The translations under genes were made by a program, and so were the position numbers. Shown one piece after another: positions 29,535 through 38,813 of a stretch of DNA of 64,000 bases (position 1 is the first letter of the stretch; each line of letters starts with the position of its first letter). The notes under the pieces are model-generated. The model saw nothing but the letters and a program-made list of their open reading frames with translations. It made no database searches and was not told where the DNA came from. The stretch is from Methanoculleus sp. (GTDB lineage: Archaea > Halobacteriota > Methanomicrobia > Methanomicrobiales > Methanoculleaceae): NCBI RefSeq assembly GCF_030019085.1, contig NZ_JASEFJ010000008.1, positions 1-64,000 of the forward strand. The letters run 5' to 3'.

Positions 29535-30109
29535 TTGAACAGTATCTCTGACACGTCCTTCAGGCAGGATTCCCAGACCTCTTCAAGGAGTGTGCGGTAA
29601 CTGTAATCGATCTGCAGATCGCCGTCTTTGCTCTCGACGATGATGCCGCCGGGGATCTCGACCGGGCTACCTACAGTGTAGCCCGAGAAGTCCTTGTGCC
29701 TGGAGATGATCTCCCTGACAAGCTGCAGATCCCGTTCGTTTGCGTGGACGACACCCTCCCTGACCTCTTTTGCCGCTCTCTTCAGCAGAGATGTGAGCGC
29801 CTTCTCCTGGAACTCGGCTGGCAGTTCACCGACAGCGGCAAGCGAGGTCGAGTAGACCTGATCGAGGACATCCTTCTGGGCGTTTAAGAGCAGCCGCTTG
29901 ACTGCCAGGTTTGCCGCGGAGGTCTCCTGGTTGACGATGTGGCTGGCCGTCCGTTCCACTTCTTCCTGTGCTGCGATCTTGATCGCAGCAGCGTGGTCCT
30001 GTGCCTCTTTCAGGATCTTCTCTACTTCAACCCGTGTCTCTGCCCGGATTGATTCGACCTCCCTTCGCCCTTTCTCCCGGATCTCGTTCACAACCGCTTC
30101 GAGTCCCAT
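29531..30109 (-). CDS. atpE: A1A0 ATP synthase subunit E
   Basis: A peripheral stalk subunit, 192 residues. The N-terminal half (VNEIREKGRREVESIRAETR) is a long charged helix that pairs with subunit H, and the C-terminal globular part contains GGIIVESKDGDLQIDYSYRT. It lies between atpK and atpC. Confidence 0.95.
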   Translation of the reverse strand: MGLEAVVNEIREKGRREVESIRAETRVEVEKILKEAQDHAAAIKIAAQEEVERTASHIVNQETSAANLAVKRLLLNAQKDVLDQVYSTSLAAVGELPAEFQEKALTSLLKRAAKEVREGVVHANERDLQLVREIISRHKDFSGYTVGSPVEIPGGIIVESKDGDLQIDYSYRTLLEEVWESCLKDVSEILFK

Positions 30110-30120
30110 GGTTCACTCCA

Positions 30121-30378
30121 TCAGAACATAAGCAGCAGTGCAACCACAAGACCAAAGATAACAATGGTTTCGGGAATAACCGTCAATAGCAGTACCAGAC
30201 CGAATACGTCACGATTCTCTGCCGTTGCGCCGACGGCTGCAGAGCCGATCGTCATCTCCGCAATAGCGGATGCGAGGCCGGTCAGACCGACTGCAAGAGC
30301 TGCGCTGAACGCCTTCATTCCCAACTGCGATGCCTGAACCATTTCAAGAGTTACTTCAGCTGTGCCAAAATCTACCAT
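30121..30378 (-). CDS. atpK: A1A0 ATP synthase membrane rotor subunit c (K)
   Basis: An 85-residue double-helix proteolipid. The ion-binding carboxylate is Glu70 in the second helix (LLLTVIPETIVIFGLVV). The frame is open 36 bp further upstream, but GGAGG lies 9 nt before the ATG at 30378, which sits just beyond the atpI stop codon. Whether the ring uses protons or sodium cannot be settled from this motif alone. Confidence 0.95.
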   Translation of the reverse strand: MVDFGTAEVTLEMVQASQLGMKAFSAALAVGLTGLASAIAEMTIGSAAVGATAENRDVFGLVLLLTVIPETIVIFGLVVALLLMF

Positions 30379-30382
30379 TTCT

Positions 30383-32344
30383 TTATTCCTCCGTAAACTT
30401 TGATCTCTTTCCAAAGGGTTTGTACTTTATGCCTCCACCTTTGTAGAACTTGGTGAAGAACTCGACATAATGGAGACGAAGCGAGTGCAGGCCGCCTCCA
30501 AGGATACCAAGTGCTGTGTTCAACAGGTGACCCAGCACGAATAGAAGAACGCCAAAGATGATGGCAATCACACCGATTGGTGTGATCGCTTCAAGCTGGG
30601 GTTCTATAATCATTCCAATCGCGAGGTAATTGACCATCATCGCGATTGCGACTGACGATAAGCCCACCGCCACAAGACGGGCGTAGGAGAGTACATGACT
30701 GATGATCGTTGGAAGTTCGACGATCTCGAGTATGTTCTCCTGCGCGATCCCGATGACGCCCATCAGTATGAGAATAGCCCCCACCACCGCGCTGGTGTTC
30801 AATCCCATGAAAAGAACTGGAAGCCCTGTAAGGTTGGGCATCAGCGGTATGGGAAAGAGCGACCAGATCATGAGCAGGATACCCCACATCACTCCAATCC
30901 AACCGGCGTTTGCGATGACCGCCTTTGTTGCGTGTTTGCCGTGGTAAAGTCTACGCGCGTTGGCCATGCCAAGAACACGCCCGAGTGTGACGTGCAGGAT
31001 ACCGATCCAGATCGCAAGGAGCAACAGTTCGACTACCTGGGGTCCATGAGCTGTTGCATGCCCCCCTATGTTGAGGTGCCGGGAGAAGATAAGCGCCTCC
31101 CACGGGAGCGAGTAGCCCAGAAATTCGCTGTAGAGTACGCCAAAGACGATGCTTGAGACGCTTGCATAGGAGAGTACCTTGAGCAGACTCCTCATCCCCT
31201 CGCCCTTCAGGAACTTGCGAAGGCCAAGACTCATCGCAAGCAGGATCGCTCCGTAACCCACGTCACCCAGGATCAGCCCGAAGAAGATGGGAAAAACGAT
31301 GGTCACCAGCAGCGTAGGGTCAAGTTCAGAGTAGCGAGGTCTTGCATAGAGGTCCACGAGCAACTGCGTGGGTGTGGCGAACGAGGGGTTATCGTACTCC
31401 ACCGGTACCCTTGAGTCGTCCTCGATCTCCAGTTCCTCGATGTAGATCCTGCCGTTGGTCACCCTCTCCAGTGCCTCCCGGATCTCGTCAGCCCGGTCAT
31501 CGGGCACCCATCCTTCGCTTATGAAGGTCTCCTCCGTGGTAGCAAACCGCAACGGGGCCTCGGCCCGCTCTACGTCAGCCGTGAGTAGTTCATCGCATGC
31601 TACCAGGAGTTCGGCGTGCTTCTCCCGGATCTCCGCAAGTTTTTGGTTGATCGCAGCAATCTCATCATCGATCCGCCTGATCTCATCCAGGTGGGCCTGG
31701 AGACGGTCGGTAGGTGCTCCGTTCTCCTCAGGGATTGCAAGCGCCTGGAACCCGGCGTTGAGGAGAATCCGCTCGACCTCTTCCTGGTGTTCGTTCTGAA
31801 CCACAACAACGATCATATTGCCGGTAACTTTGTCGGAGAAGTACTTCTCATGAGGAACGTCGATCTTGACATCATGTGAAATGTGCCCGGCAAAGACGGT
31901 AAAACCTCTGTAACCCCGATAAAATTCAAGGTCCAGGGGGATCGCAGTAAATGGTTCAAGTTCTCGTGCGCGCTGTTCGTGCTCTTTCTTCAGGGTCTCA
32001 AGTTTTGAGCGTGAATTGACGAGATCTTCCACCTCCTTCTGGATGGCAGATAGATCCGTCCGGATTATCTCCCTGACCCTGGATGCAGGGATCTTCATCC
32101 TGGCCTCAAATCTGGCCGGGTCTATCCCGCATGCATTCTCGATTGCTCTGACCTTGATTAGCGTCTCAGCCGCACTGCTTGCCTCCGGGAGCGGATGGCC
32201 GATCGATAGTCCCCCTGATTCACTCTCCGGCACAAAATCCTCGATGTGATAGACCTTGTGGCGGTAGAGTTCCTTGATGATAGTCTCGATCTCGCTTTTC
32301 GGGGCCGCGATGAGCAGCCGGCGCATCCGTTCAGGCCACAACAT
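30383..32344 (-). CDS. atpI: A1A0 ATP synthase subunit a (I)
   Basis: The ion-conducting stator subunit, 653 residues. The first 330 residues are a soluble domain with coiled coil (KEHEQRARELEPFTA...; RRIDDEIAAINQKLAEIREK). The second half has 7-8 membrane helices, with the essential Arg in HVLSYARLVAVGLSSVA. It overlaps atpH by 14 bp at its start. Confidence 0.97.
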   Translation of the reverse strand: MLWPERMRRLLIAAPKSEIETIIKELYRHKVYHIEDFVPESESGGLSIGHPLPEASSAAETLIKVRAIENACGIDPARFEARMKIPASRVREIIRTDLSAIQKEVEDLVNSRSKLETLKKEHEQRARELEPFTAIPLDLEFYRGYRGFTVFAGHISHDVKIDVPHEKYFSDKVTGNMIVVVVQNEHQEEVERILLNAGFQALAIPEENGAPTDRLQAHLDEIRRIDDEIAAINQKLAEIREKHAELLVACDELLTADVERAEAPLRFATTEETFISEGWVPDDRADEIREALERVTNGRIYIEELEIEDDSRVPVEYDNPSFATPTQLLVDLYARPRYSELDPTLLVTIVFPIFFGLILGDVGYGAILLAMSLGLRKFLKGEGMRSLLKVLSYASVSSIVFGVLYSEFLGYSLPWEALIFSRHLNIGGHATAHGPQVVELLLLAIWIGILHVTLGRVLGMANARRLYHGKHATKAVIANAGWIGVMWGILLMIWSLFPIPLMPNLTGLPVLFMGLNTSAVVGAILILMGVIGIAQENILEIVELPTIISHVLSYARLVAVGLSSVAIAMMVNYLAIGMIIEPQLEAITPIGVIAIIFGVLLFVLGHLLNTALGILGGGLHSLRLHYVEFFTKFYKGGGIKYKPFGKRSKFTEE

Positions 32345-32660
32345 GCAGCTGCTCCTTGAACCGTGTAACCACGAAATCTACAGCTTTGGTGAGGTTCTTG
32401 CTCCCGGATGCTTTCAGTGCTTCTGCGCGCGCTTCACCCTCTCTAACGATCTCCGCATACCTCCTCCGTGCTTCGGCCTTTGCCTCAGCAAGGCGCTGAT
32501 TCCTGTAATCTTCGGCATCCTTCTGTGCCTTCGTGATCAGGTTTTCAGCCTCAAGCTGAGCATCGGAGAGGCTTTTCTTCCTCTCAGCCTGCGCATCACG
32601 GATCATTGCCTGATACTCTTCTTCTGCTTCCCTGATGCTTTTCAGGACATCGGTCTTCAT
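32331..32660 (-). CDS. atpH: A1A0 ATP synthase subunit H
   Basis: The first gene of the ATP synthase operon, about 109 residues, almost entirely one charged alpha helix (REAEEEYQAMIRDAQAERKK), as expected for the peripheral stalk partner of subunit E. The frame can start at a TTG at 32663, but GGAGGG is better spaced to the ATG at 32660. Confidence 0.93.
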   Translation of the reverse strand: MKTDVLKSIREAEEEYQAMIRDAQAERKKSLSDAQLEAENLITKAQKDAEDYRNQRLAEAKAEARRRYAEIVREGEARAEALKASGSKNLTKAVDFVVTRFKEQLHVVA

Positions 32661-32702
32661 CAAACCCTCCTTCTCACGGCGTATGAATATTTGATGAAAA
32701 TG

Positions 32703-32717
32703 AGCATATATTTATTG
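32703..32717 (-). promoter_or_regulatory. TATA box of the ATP synthase operon
   Basis: On the minus strand CAATAAATATATGC lies about 50 bp upstream of the atpH ATG. It overlaps the last codons of the gene at 32712-33251, so that gene ends inside the operon promoter. Confidence 0.7.
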
Positions 32718-33251
32718 TTGTTTGTTTTCTGCGGATTTTTTCGCATCCAGACGCACCAACTCCACGCTGGAAGGGAGGTTCTTTATCACAACGCCGCCGG
32801 GAATCCCGGTAAGCGAAACTCCGGAGAACTCTTCTGACGAGCAGAGGAGGTGCTGCTCCGGGTGTGTCCCGCGCTGAATGCTACATGATAGATGAATCTG
32901 TGGGCCAACCGAGACGACCATCGAGAGGCGCTTTGACCCTGGATGGTCTTTAGGGAGGACTACGAGGGGGATATGGTAGCGCCTGACAAGTTCGAGCATC
33001 ATCTCTGCCTGCTCGATGGGGCCGCCTTCCGGCATTGAGATAGCGACAAGGTCATCCGCGTCGACCGCCTGGCAGTACTCGTCGTCCGGCGTCTCGATGC
33101 AGAGCACAAACCTGGAGGCGGCCTTCGCCACCAGAAGAAGGGAGCGCTCACCTTGCAGAAGGAGGGTCTCGCCGTCGAGGGGTAGTACAATTATCTCCTC
33201 CCGCCTGGCGGGCAACCCCCTCGAAAAGTCTTTTTCAGACTTCTTCGACAT
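32712..33251 (-). CDS. Conserved hypothetical protein, 179 aa
   Basis: I cannot name this protein. It is soluble and rich in beta-type segments (EEIIVLPLDGETLLLQG, RFVLCIETPDDEYCQAVD, YHIPLVVLPKDHPG), with two or three cysteines and no known catalytic motif. Its start overlaps the preceding zinc-ribbon gene by 17 bp, so the two form one unit. It reads directly into the ATP synthase operon, which nevertheless has its own TATA box. Confidence 0.75.
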   Translation of the reverse strand: MSKKSEKDFSRGLPARREEIIVLPLDGETLLLQGERSLLLVAKAASRFVLCIETPDDEYCQAVDADDLVAISMPEGGPIEQAEMMLELVRRYHIPLVVLPKDHPGSKRLSMVVSVGPQIHLSCSIQRGTHPEQHLLCSSEEFSGVSLTGIPGGVVIKNLPSSVELVRLDAKKSAENKQQ

Positions 33252-33387
33252 TTTCAGACTGGCAGCTCGGGCACATGGGCCGCTTCCCTATGCCCTTGAA
33301 CCGCTCACCACAATCTTTGCAGCGGTAGTTCTTGCCCTTCACCCGATCATTGAACTCTATATCTACAGGTCCACCAACCGTACACAT
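33235..33387 (-). CDS. Small zinc-ribbon protein, 50 aa
   Basis: On the minus strand an ATG at 33387, preceded by GGTGATGA, opens a 50-codon frame starting MCTVGGPVDIEFND and containing YRCKDCGERFKGIGKRPMCP followed by SC: two CxxC knuckles spaced like a zinc ribbon. It overlaps the 179-aa gene by 17 bp. The small size suggests a nucleic-acid- or protein-binding accessory factor, but the function is unknown. Confidence 0.8.
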   Translation of the reverse strand: MCTVGGPVDIEFNDRVKGKNYRCKDCGERFKGIGKRPMCPSCQSENVEEV

Positions 33388-33453
33388 CTCTCATCACCAG
33401 GAATGGAGAGGAAGTCAAAGCATAAAACTCTATCGCGCGGGGTTGCATCGATC

Positions 33454-35394
33454 CTACAGGATGACCGCGAAGACCAGAAGTGCGATTATAAGCATCACGG
33501 CTGCGTGTTTGACGCCCGCCCTGATCGACGCCTCCCCCATCTGCCCCGCGATAAGACCGGAGAATAGGGCCTGGATGATTACACCGTGGAAGAGGAGACG
33601 TTCAAACGTTGCGAGGGGTGTGGTGCCGACGGAGATCGTGCTCATGGCTGCTCCGGCGGTAGAGACCGTCTCGACACCGGCCAGAACGGTGAGGAACTGG
33701 GAGTCGATGACGGCCACGACAAAGAGGAAGACGATAAAGACCAGGTAGACGATGACGGTGTAGATGGACATCTCGGCACCTCTCTCCCGCTTGAGGTTCT
33801 CTGAGATCGCTGCGTCTCTGGCCGCAATGTTGAGTACCTCACCTATGCTGCCAGTCATCCGGCTTGCCGTTGTGATCAGGGTGACCGCCCTGGCGATGGC
33901 CGGGGTGCGTATCCGCACCTCAAACCTGATAAGCGCCTCCTGAACGCTCGCTCCCCATTCGATATCACGCTGGATCTTTCTGATCTCGTACGTTAGAATG
34001 CCGAGATCTGCGGATGCCAGGATCGAGATCGCCTGTGCAAGCGTCAGTCCCACCTGGTTGATCCCTGAGAGGCGACTCAAGAACTCCGGGATGCTCGCCT
34101 CGATCCTCATAACCTTCGTTCGCCAGACCTGGTAGCAGATGCCGAAAGGAATGAGTATGATCAGCAGTGCCACGATCAGGTGGTCGTCCAGGACATCGAT
34201 CAGGACCTCGATATCGGGGTAGGCGGGCGTCATCATGAGTACAAGAAGGACATAGACCATCGCAATCGGGACGGTAAGGTAAAACGTCCTGTTTGGATCG
34301 ATGAGAAACTCGCGGAGCGGATGTCTGAGGAATGACCGGATATTACGGATCCTGTCGTAGTGGCGCAGTTTCTGGAAGAATGACTCTTCGCCGGCGCGCT
34401 TCTCGACCCGGACGTCTTCGAACTCGTGGAGCCATTTTTCGGAGGTGTACCTCTCCACAGTTTCGGTCTTGATCGAGATGATATCTATAAAGAGGATGAA
34501 GAAGAGCGAACCGACCGGGATGAGGAGGTAGATAACGACCGAGAGCTGCATAATCGGTGTGCTGCTCATAAACCCCATCACGATCATAACGATGATCAGA
34601 AAGAGCGGCCCGGCGACAAAGAGCGCCACATAGGATTCGGCGGCCATCTGAAGCGTGGAGAGGAAGTTCTGCTGCTCGAACTTTGCATCCTCCTGGTAGA
34701 GTCTAACCCGCGTCTCCAGGTATTCAAGGACATCCCCACCGCTCTCGATCACCGAGATCAGGTCCTGGATGAAATCCTGTAGTTTATCCGATGGAGTTGT
34801 CTCCTGCAGATTCTGGAGCGCCGTTATGAGGTCGCAGCCGAAGTAGTCCGTGTCCCGGACGACCCGGCGGAACTCGTGTGCAACTTCACCGTAAATCCCT
34901 GTGTTCTCGCTGAGGGAACGGAATATATCCACCATCTCCGCACCGCCCTGTCGCATGGCATACATGTAAGAGACGGCGTTATGGAGCAGGAGGTTGATCC
35001 GGGTTGCCCGGTTCGTCTTATGGATGGCAGGGTAACGCAGGGCAAGCGTCCATGACGCATAGGCTGTGAGAACTAATATGACCGCACTGATGACAAGGTG
35101 CAGTGCCGTAAAAACCTGTTCCCTCAGGACATAGTCCGGCAGGCCGATTTGAAAGACGTTGTAGATTCCAAGGCTGAACTGAGGAAGAGAGAGGAGATGC
35201 ATCGCAAGGAATGCCGCTGTGGCACAGGTGACGCCGATGAGCAGCGAGACCAGGAGTGCCAGCAGGAGGTAGTGCTCCATCGTCACGCCGATGCATGCCG
35301 CAACCAGGTCTTTACGGAGGTCGCGGTAGCGCACGGGGTTGCGCTCCACCCTCCTGTGGATGAAACGGCGGAGGCGCACGCGCAGAGATGACAT
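33454..35394 (-). CDS. Type II secretion/type IV pilus assembly membrane protein (TadC/FlaJ-like), two-module
   Basis: A 646-residue polytopic membrane protein. Two T2SF/TadC modules are visible: one around residues 120-300 (LLHNAVSYMYAMRQGGAEMV, LISVIESGGDVLEYLETRV) and a second around 400-590 (LSRLSGINQVGLTLAQAISI, LITTASRMTGSIGEVLNIAA). Each is flanked by hydrophobic helices. Proteins of this type form the inner-membrane platform for pili, archaella or related filaments. It shares one base with the upstream ATPase gene, so the two act as a platform-motor pair. No pilin or prepilin peptidase gene is nearby. Confidence 0.92.
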   Translation of the reverse strand: MSSLRVRLRRFIHRRVERNPVRYRDLRKDLVAACIGVTMEHYLLLALLVSLLIGVTCATAAFLAMHLLSLPQFSLGIYNVFQIGLPDYVLREQVFTALHLVISAVILVLTAYASWTLALRYPAIHKTNRATRINLLLHNAVSYMYAMRQGGAEMVDIFRSLSENTGIYGEVAHEFRRVVRDTDYFGCDLITALQNLQETTPSDKLQDFIQDLISVIESGGDVLEYLETRVRLYQEDAKFEQQNFLSTLQMAAESYVALFVAGPLFLIIVMIVMGFMSSTPIMQLSVVIYLLIPVGSLFFILFIDIISIKTETVERYTSEKWLHEFEDVRVEKRAGEESFFQKLRHYDRIRNIRSFLRHPLREFLIDPNRTFYLTVPIAMVYVLLVLMMTPAYPDIEVLIDVLDDHLIVALLIILIPFGICYQVWRTKVMRIEASIPEFLSRLSGINQVGLTLAQAISILASADLGILTYEIRKIQRDIEWGASVQEALIRFEVRIRTPAIARAVTLITTASRMTGSIGEVLNIAARDAAISENLKRERGAEMSIYTVIVYLVFIVFLFVVAVIDSQFLTVLAGVETVSTAGAAMSTISVGTTPLATFERLLFHGVIIQALFSGLIAGQMGEASIRAGVKHAAVMLIIALLVFAVIL

Positions 35395-37064
35395 CAGCGG
35401 ATCAACTCACCAAGGTTGTCGATTGAGGAGAGCACCGCCTCAGGGCTGATCGCCCAGGCCTGAATGATCCTGGCGACCGACCTGTAATCCTTTATGCCCT
35501 GATCGAGCATAGCAAGGAGGATGTTCCGCCGGGTCTGCAGTTCTTCTTCAAGCTGTTTAAGCCCCCAGCCGCGGTACTCCATGATCTCGTTAAATATCTT
35601 CGATCTTCCGGTGTAGGAGAAGGTGTCAGCCACGGGATTGTACTCGAATACGGTGTTTACCTGAACGTTCCCCGTGATCGGGTCAACCCCGGCGATCTCG
35701 ACGATCTCGCGGCACCTTCTCACGCGGTCGCCTCCACGGTGGGTGAGAGCCTGGACGGCTATGATGTCAAGAGCTTGGAGCATGTTCCTCGGTACATTGA
35801 GTGGCGCGCTCTCCAGACGGTGGATCGCTGCATCGACGTCGCTTGCGTGCATTGTGGAAAACGTCGTGTGGCCGGTGTTCATCGCCTGAAATAGAGTCTG
35901 CGCCTCACTCCCTCTGACCTCTCCGACCAGGATGTACTCGGGCCTCTGCCGCATCGCGGCTTTCAGGAGTTCAAACATCCCTATGGGGGTTGCGCCAGGC
36001 CCACCCGCGACCGTCTCGCGTGTGACGGTCGCAACCCAGTTCTCGTGATATAGTGTGATCTCACGTGTGTCCTCGATGGAGACGATCTTTGAGAGTGGCG
36101 GGATGAAGAGGGCGACCGCGTTTAATGATGTGGTCTTACCCGACGCCGTCCCACCGACGAAGAGAAGGCTTTTGTTGTTCTCGATCGCCAGCCAGATGTA
36201 GACGAGCTGGTTTATGTCGAAGGTGTTCGTCTCTATCAGTTCTACTGGCGTAAACGGCGACTCGCGGAACTTGCGGATGGTAAACGATGTCCCACGACTG
36301 GTAACCTCCCGGCCGAGTGTAACCTGTAGCCGTGAACCGTCAGGGAGGGTTGCGTCAACGAGCGGGCTACCTATGGAAACGTGCTTTCCGGAACGTTGGG
36401 CAAGCGTGATAGCAAGCGAGTTCAACGCGGGTTCATCGAACATGATCTGCGTCTTGATGTTCTGGTGTTTGCGGTGGTAGAGGAATATTGGGATGTTTGT
36501 GCCGTTGCAGGAGATGTCCTCGATTCCGGGGTCCTTCATCAACGCGTCGATCCGCGACCAGCCCAGGTAGTTTCGTTCAAGGTAGTAGCGGATCCGGTAG
36601 AAAGAGTCGTCAGGTAAGGATATGCCGTACTCCGCGAGCAGGTCATCTGTTCTTCGCGCGAGAACAATCCTTCTGTCGGTGACGAGGTCACGGTCTTCCA
36701 GGATCAGGACATCTCGTAGGTCTGTATATAACCTTTCCAGGAGTTCGTACTCAAATTCGGAGAGCACCGGTTCGAACAGGAGGTACTCGTTCTGGTTCGT
36801 CTGGAGGTTTCGGGCTATAACGACGAGTGCAAGACCTTCAGTGACCCAGTAACGGTCTATCTCTCTGTAGCCGGGCGGGATCACAGCATCGGTGAGGGGG
36901 CCGAATTTTACTGGATCATACCCGGCAGTTCTCCGAATCTCTTCTCCTGACCGGAGAAAGCGGTTGATGAGGCGGTGCTGTTTGGGGGATCCCGCGCCAG
37001 GTATTGCGGCGCCCACGGTGGGATCTTGTTCCTTTACACTTCCAGTATCATGTGATTCCTGCAT
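35394..37064 (-). CDS. Type II/IV secretion system ATPase (TadA/FlaI-like)
   Basis: A 556-residue hexameric motor ATPase. Walker A is FVGGTASGKTTSLNAVALF near residue 295, the Asp box SIEDTREITLYHENW follows, Walker B is PEYILVGEVRGSEAQTLF, and the His box is TGHTTFSTMHASD. The N-terminal part carries the GspE-type N2 domain (DPGIEDISCNGTNIPIF). It is expected to power assembly through the TadC-like protein encoded just downstream. A TATA-like AAATATATATGC (37143-37155, minus) lies about 80 bp upstream of the ATG. It is divergent from the KaiC-like pair. Confidence 0.93.
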   Translation of the reverse strand: MQESHDTGSVKEQDPTVGAAIPGAGSPKQHRLINRFLRSGEEIRRTAGYDPVKFGPLTDAVIPPGYREIDRYWVTEGLALVVIARNLQTNQNEYLLFEPVLSEFEYELLERLYTDLRDVLILEDRDLVTDRRIVLARRTDDLLAEYGISLPDDSFYRIRYYLERNYLGWSRIDALMKDPGIEDISCNGTNIPIFLYHRKHQNIKTQIMFDEPALNSLAITLAQRSGKHVSIGSPLVDATLPDGSRLQVTLGREVTSRGTSFTIRKFRESPFTPVELIETNTFDINQLVYIWLAIENNKSLLFVGGTASGKTTSLNAVALFIPPLSKIVSIEDTREITLYHENWVATVTRETVAGGPGATPIGMFELLKAAMRQRPEYILVGEVRGSEAQTLFQAMNTGHTTFSTMHASDVDAAIHRLESAPLNVPRNMLQALDIIAVQALTHRGGDRVRRCREIVEIAGVDPITGNVQVNTVFEYNPVADTFSYTGRSKIFNEIMEYRGWGLKQLEEELQTRRNILLAMLDQGIKDYRSVARIIQAWAISPEAVLSSIDNLGELIR

Positions 37065-37251
37065 ATCCTCTGACCCGCCTCACCTGGCTCTCCGATTCCC
37101 CGGTGCACCACCCCTGGTTCAATAGGGGATGTGGAGCAGCATGCATATATATTTGCGGGTTTTCTAGCCAGAGTATTACTTTTGTAGCAGCAATGTTTGT
37201 CGTAACCGACCAACCAGAACGTTTTAATGTTCCACATGTAAGGAATGTACC

Positions 37252-38091
37252 ATGGAAGACCGCCTCCTGATGCGGATGCCGACTGGAATCCCGTCTCTCG
37301 ATCCCGTCCTGGACGGAGGTGTTCCGCCTGGCTCTGTGGTGCTCCTCCTCGGGGAGCACGGTGCCGGCAACGTCGAGTTCGTGCAGACCTCTCTCATGCA
37401 TCTGACCCGGATGAAAAGAGCGGGTCAGGCGAGAGGTAAGGGGGTGCTCATTCCGGAGAGTATCTCCTATGTGACGATCACCCGGATGCGGGAGGATATA
37501 CTGAGAGAGGTGGCTCTCTCCTTTAACCCGGATCTCTATGACCAGCTCGGGGAGGGTATCCGCTTTTATGACCTCTCGGAGTTCTACTTCGATGCCAGTC
37601 TCGTCCCGACGGGCTGGTATGGTGCAGGCAGCGTCATGGAACGCCTGCAGAAGAAACAGCGGAGGGAGGGTGACGGTATCCTTTCAGAGATTGCGGGTGT
37701 GCTCAAAGTGCTTCCTCAGGATGGCCTGGTAGTCCTGGACTCCCTGACCGATATTGCGCCGTCGCTTGAGGTGGGAGAACCGTGGCATGCGTTCATAGCT
37801 TTCATGCGCGGACTGCAGCGTGCGGCGAAACAGTGGAACTGCACGATCTTCCTTTTGCTCGCTTCCGGTATACTTGGTAGGTCGCAGGAACTTGAGATTG
37901 CCGATTGCGTTGACGCTACATTTCTTTTCCACTGGGAGGAGAGCGGCGCACAGCGCCGGCAGCGGGTCATGTATTTCGGGAAGTTTCGGGGGGTCATGAC
38001 CTGGCTTGAGGATAAGAACCTGGTAAAGTTTGCGGTCTCTATCTCGGCGAAGGGGGGCTTTGAGGTCAGAAACATCAGGATGGTGGTATAG
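37252..38091 (+). CDS. KaiC/RecA-like ATPase homologue with degenerate P-loop
   Basis: A 279-residue RecA-fold protein. It begins like KaiC-type ATPases (MPTGIPSLDPVLDGGVPPGS), but the P-loop reads LLLGEHGAGNVEFV: the Walker A lysine is Asn40 and the following Thr/Ser is Val. A Walker B-like strand DGLVVLDSLTDIAP is retained. It is therefore unlikely to hydrolyse ATP in the usual way. It overlaps by one base a second KaiC-like gene with an intact P-loop, suggesting a hetero-oligomer (inference). The pair is divergent from the TadA-like ATPase, resembling FlaH next to FlaI and FlaJ. Confidence 0.85.
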   Translation: MEDRLLMRMPTGIPSLDPVLDGGVPPGSVVLLLGEHGAGNVEFVQTSLMHLTRMKRAGQARGKGVLIPESISYVTITRMREDILREVALSFNPDLYDQLGEGIRFYDLSEFYFDASLVPTGWYGAGSVMERLQKKQRREGDGILSEIAGVLKVLPQDGLVVLDSLTDIAPSLEVGEPWHAFIAFMRGLQRAAKQWNCTIFLLLASGILGRSQELEIADCVDATFLFHWEESGAQRRQRVMYFGKFRGVMTWLEDKNLVKFAVSISAKGGFEVRNIRMVV

Positions 38092-38780
38092 TGGCCAGGG
38101 CGAAGTTCGGGGTTGTTGGGCTCGACACGATGCTCTCGGGAGGGCTTATCGAGAAGAGCATATGTGCGCTTGTCGGGACATACGGCACCGGAAAGACAAT
38201 GCTTGCACTTCAGTTCGCCTACGAGGGTCTATCCCGGGGCGAGAAGGTTATCTACATAAGTCTTGAAGAGCGGGAGGAACTCCTCCGCACCACGATGACA
38301 CAGAAAGGCTGGGATCTGGCTGTGTTCGGCGACCGGTTCTACCTTCTCAAACTAGATCCGACTGACTTCAACCTTGCGATCAACAGCATCAAGAGCGAGC
38401 TTCCCGCTCTCATCGAGAGCACAGGGGCCTCAAGAGTGGTCATCGACCCGATCTCTCTCTTTGAGGGGCTTTTTGAGGATGAATCTGACCGGCGGCGGGA
38501 GATGTTCAGGTTTGTGGAGGTGATGCGGGATGAGGCCTGCACCCTGGTGCTGGCGAGCGAGACCTGTCCGGGAAACCCGGAGGAGAGCAGGTACGGTATA
38601 ATTGAGTACCTGGCCGATACGGTGATCCTTCTGCGCTACATCCGCTCTCCGGGACTCACCGAGGTGCACCTGGCCCTCGAGGTCGTGAAGATGCGCCGGT
38701 CAGCCCATTCGCGTGAGATCAAACCGTTTGAGATCTTCCAGGACGGCATCATGGTCCACTCGGAGGCAAGCCTGTTTTAA
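38091..38780 (+). CDS. KaiC-like RecA-superfamily ATPase
   Basis: A 229-residue single-domain KaiC/RadA-like ATPase. Walker A is ALVGTYGTGKTMLALQFAYE near residue 29, and Walker B lies in ASRVVIDPISLFEGLF. IYISLEEREELLR after the P-loop is typical of the family, as are the acidic residues there. It starts at a GTG that shares a base with the previous stop codon. It could be a regulator of filament assembly or of gene expression; the close TadA/TadC genes favour the first. Confidence 0.88.
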   Translation: MARAKFGVVGLDTMLSGGLIEKSICALVGTYGTGKTMLALQFAYEGLSRGEKVIYISLEEREELLRTTMTQKGWDLAVFGDRFYLLKLDPTDFNLAINSIKSELPALIESTGASRVVIDPISLFEGLFEDESDRRREMFRFVEVMRDEACTLVLASETCPGNPEESRYGIIEYLADTVILLRYIRSPGLTEVHLALEVVKMRRSAHSREIKPFEIFQDGIMVHSEASLF

Positions 38781-38813
38781 CTTGCGGTGTGGAGGGTCGT
38801 AGAAAAGCCGACC

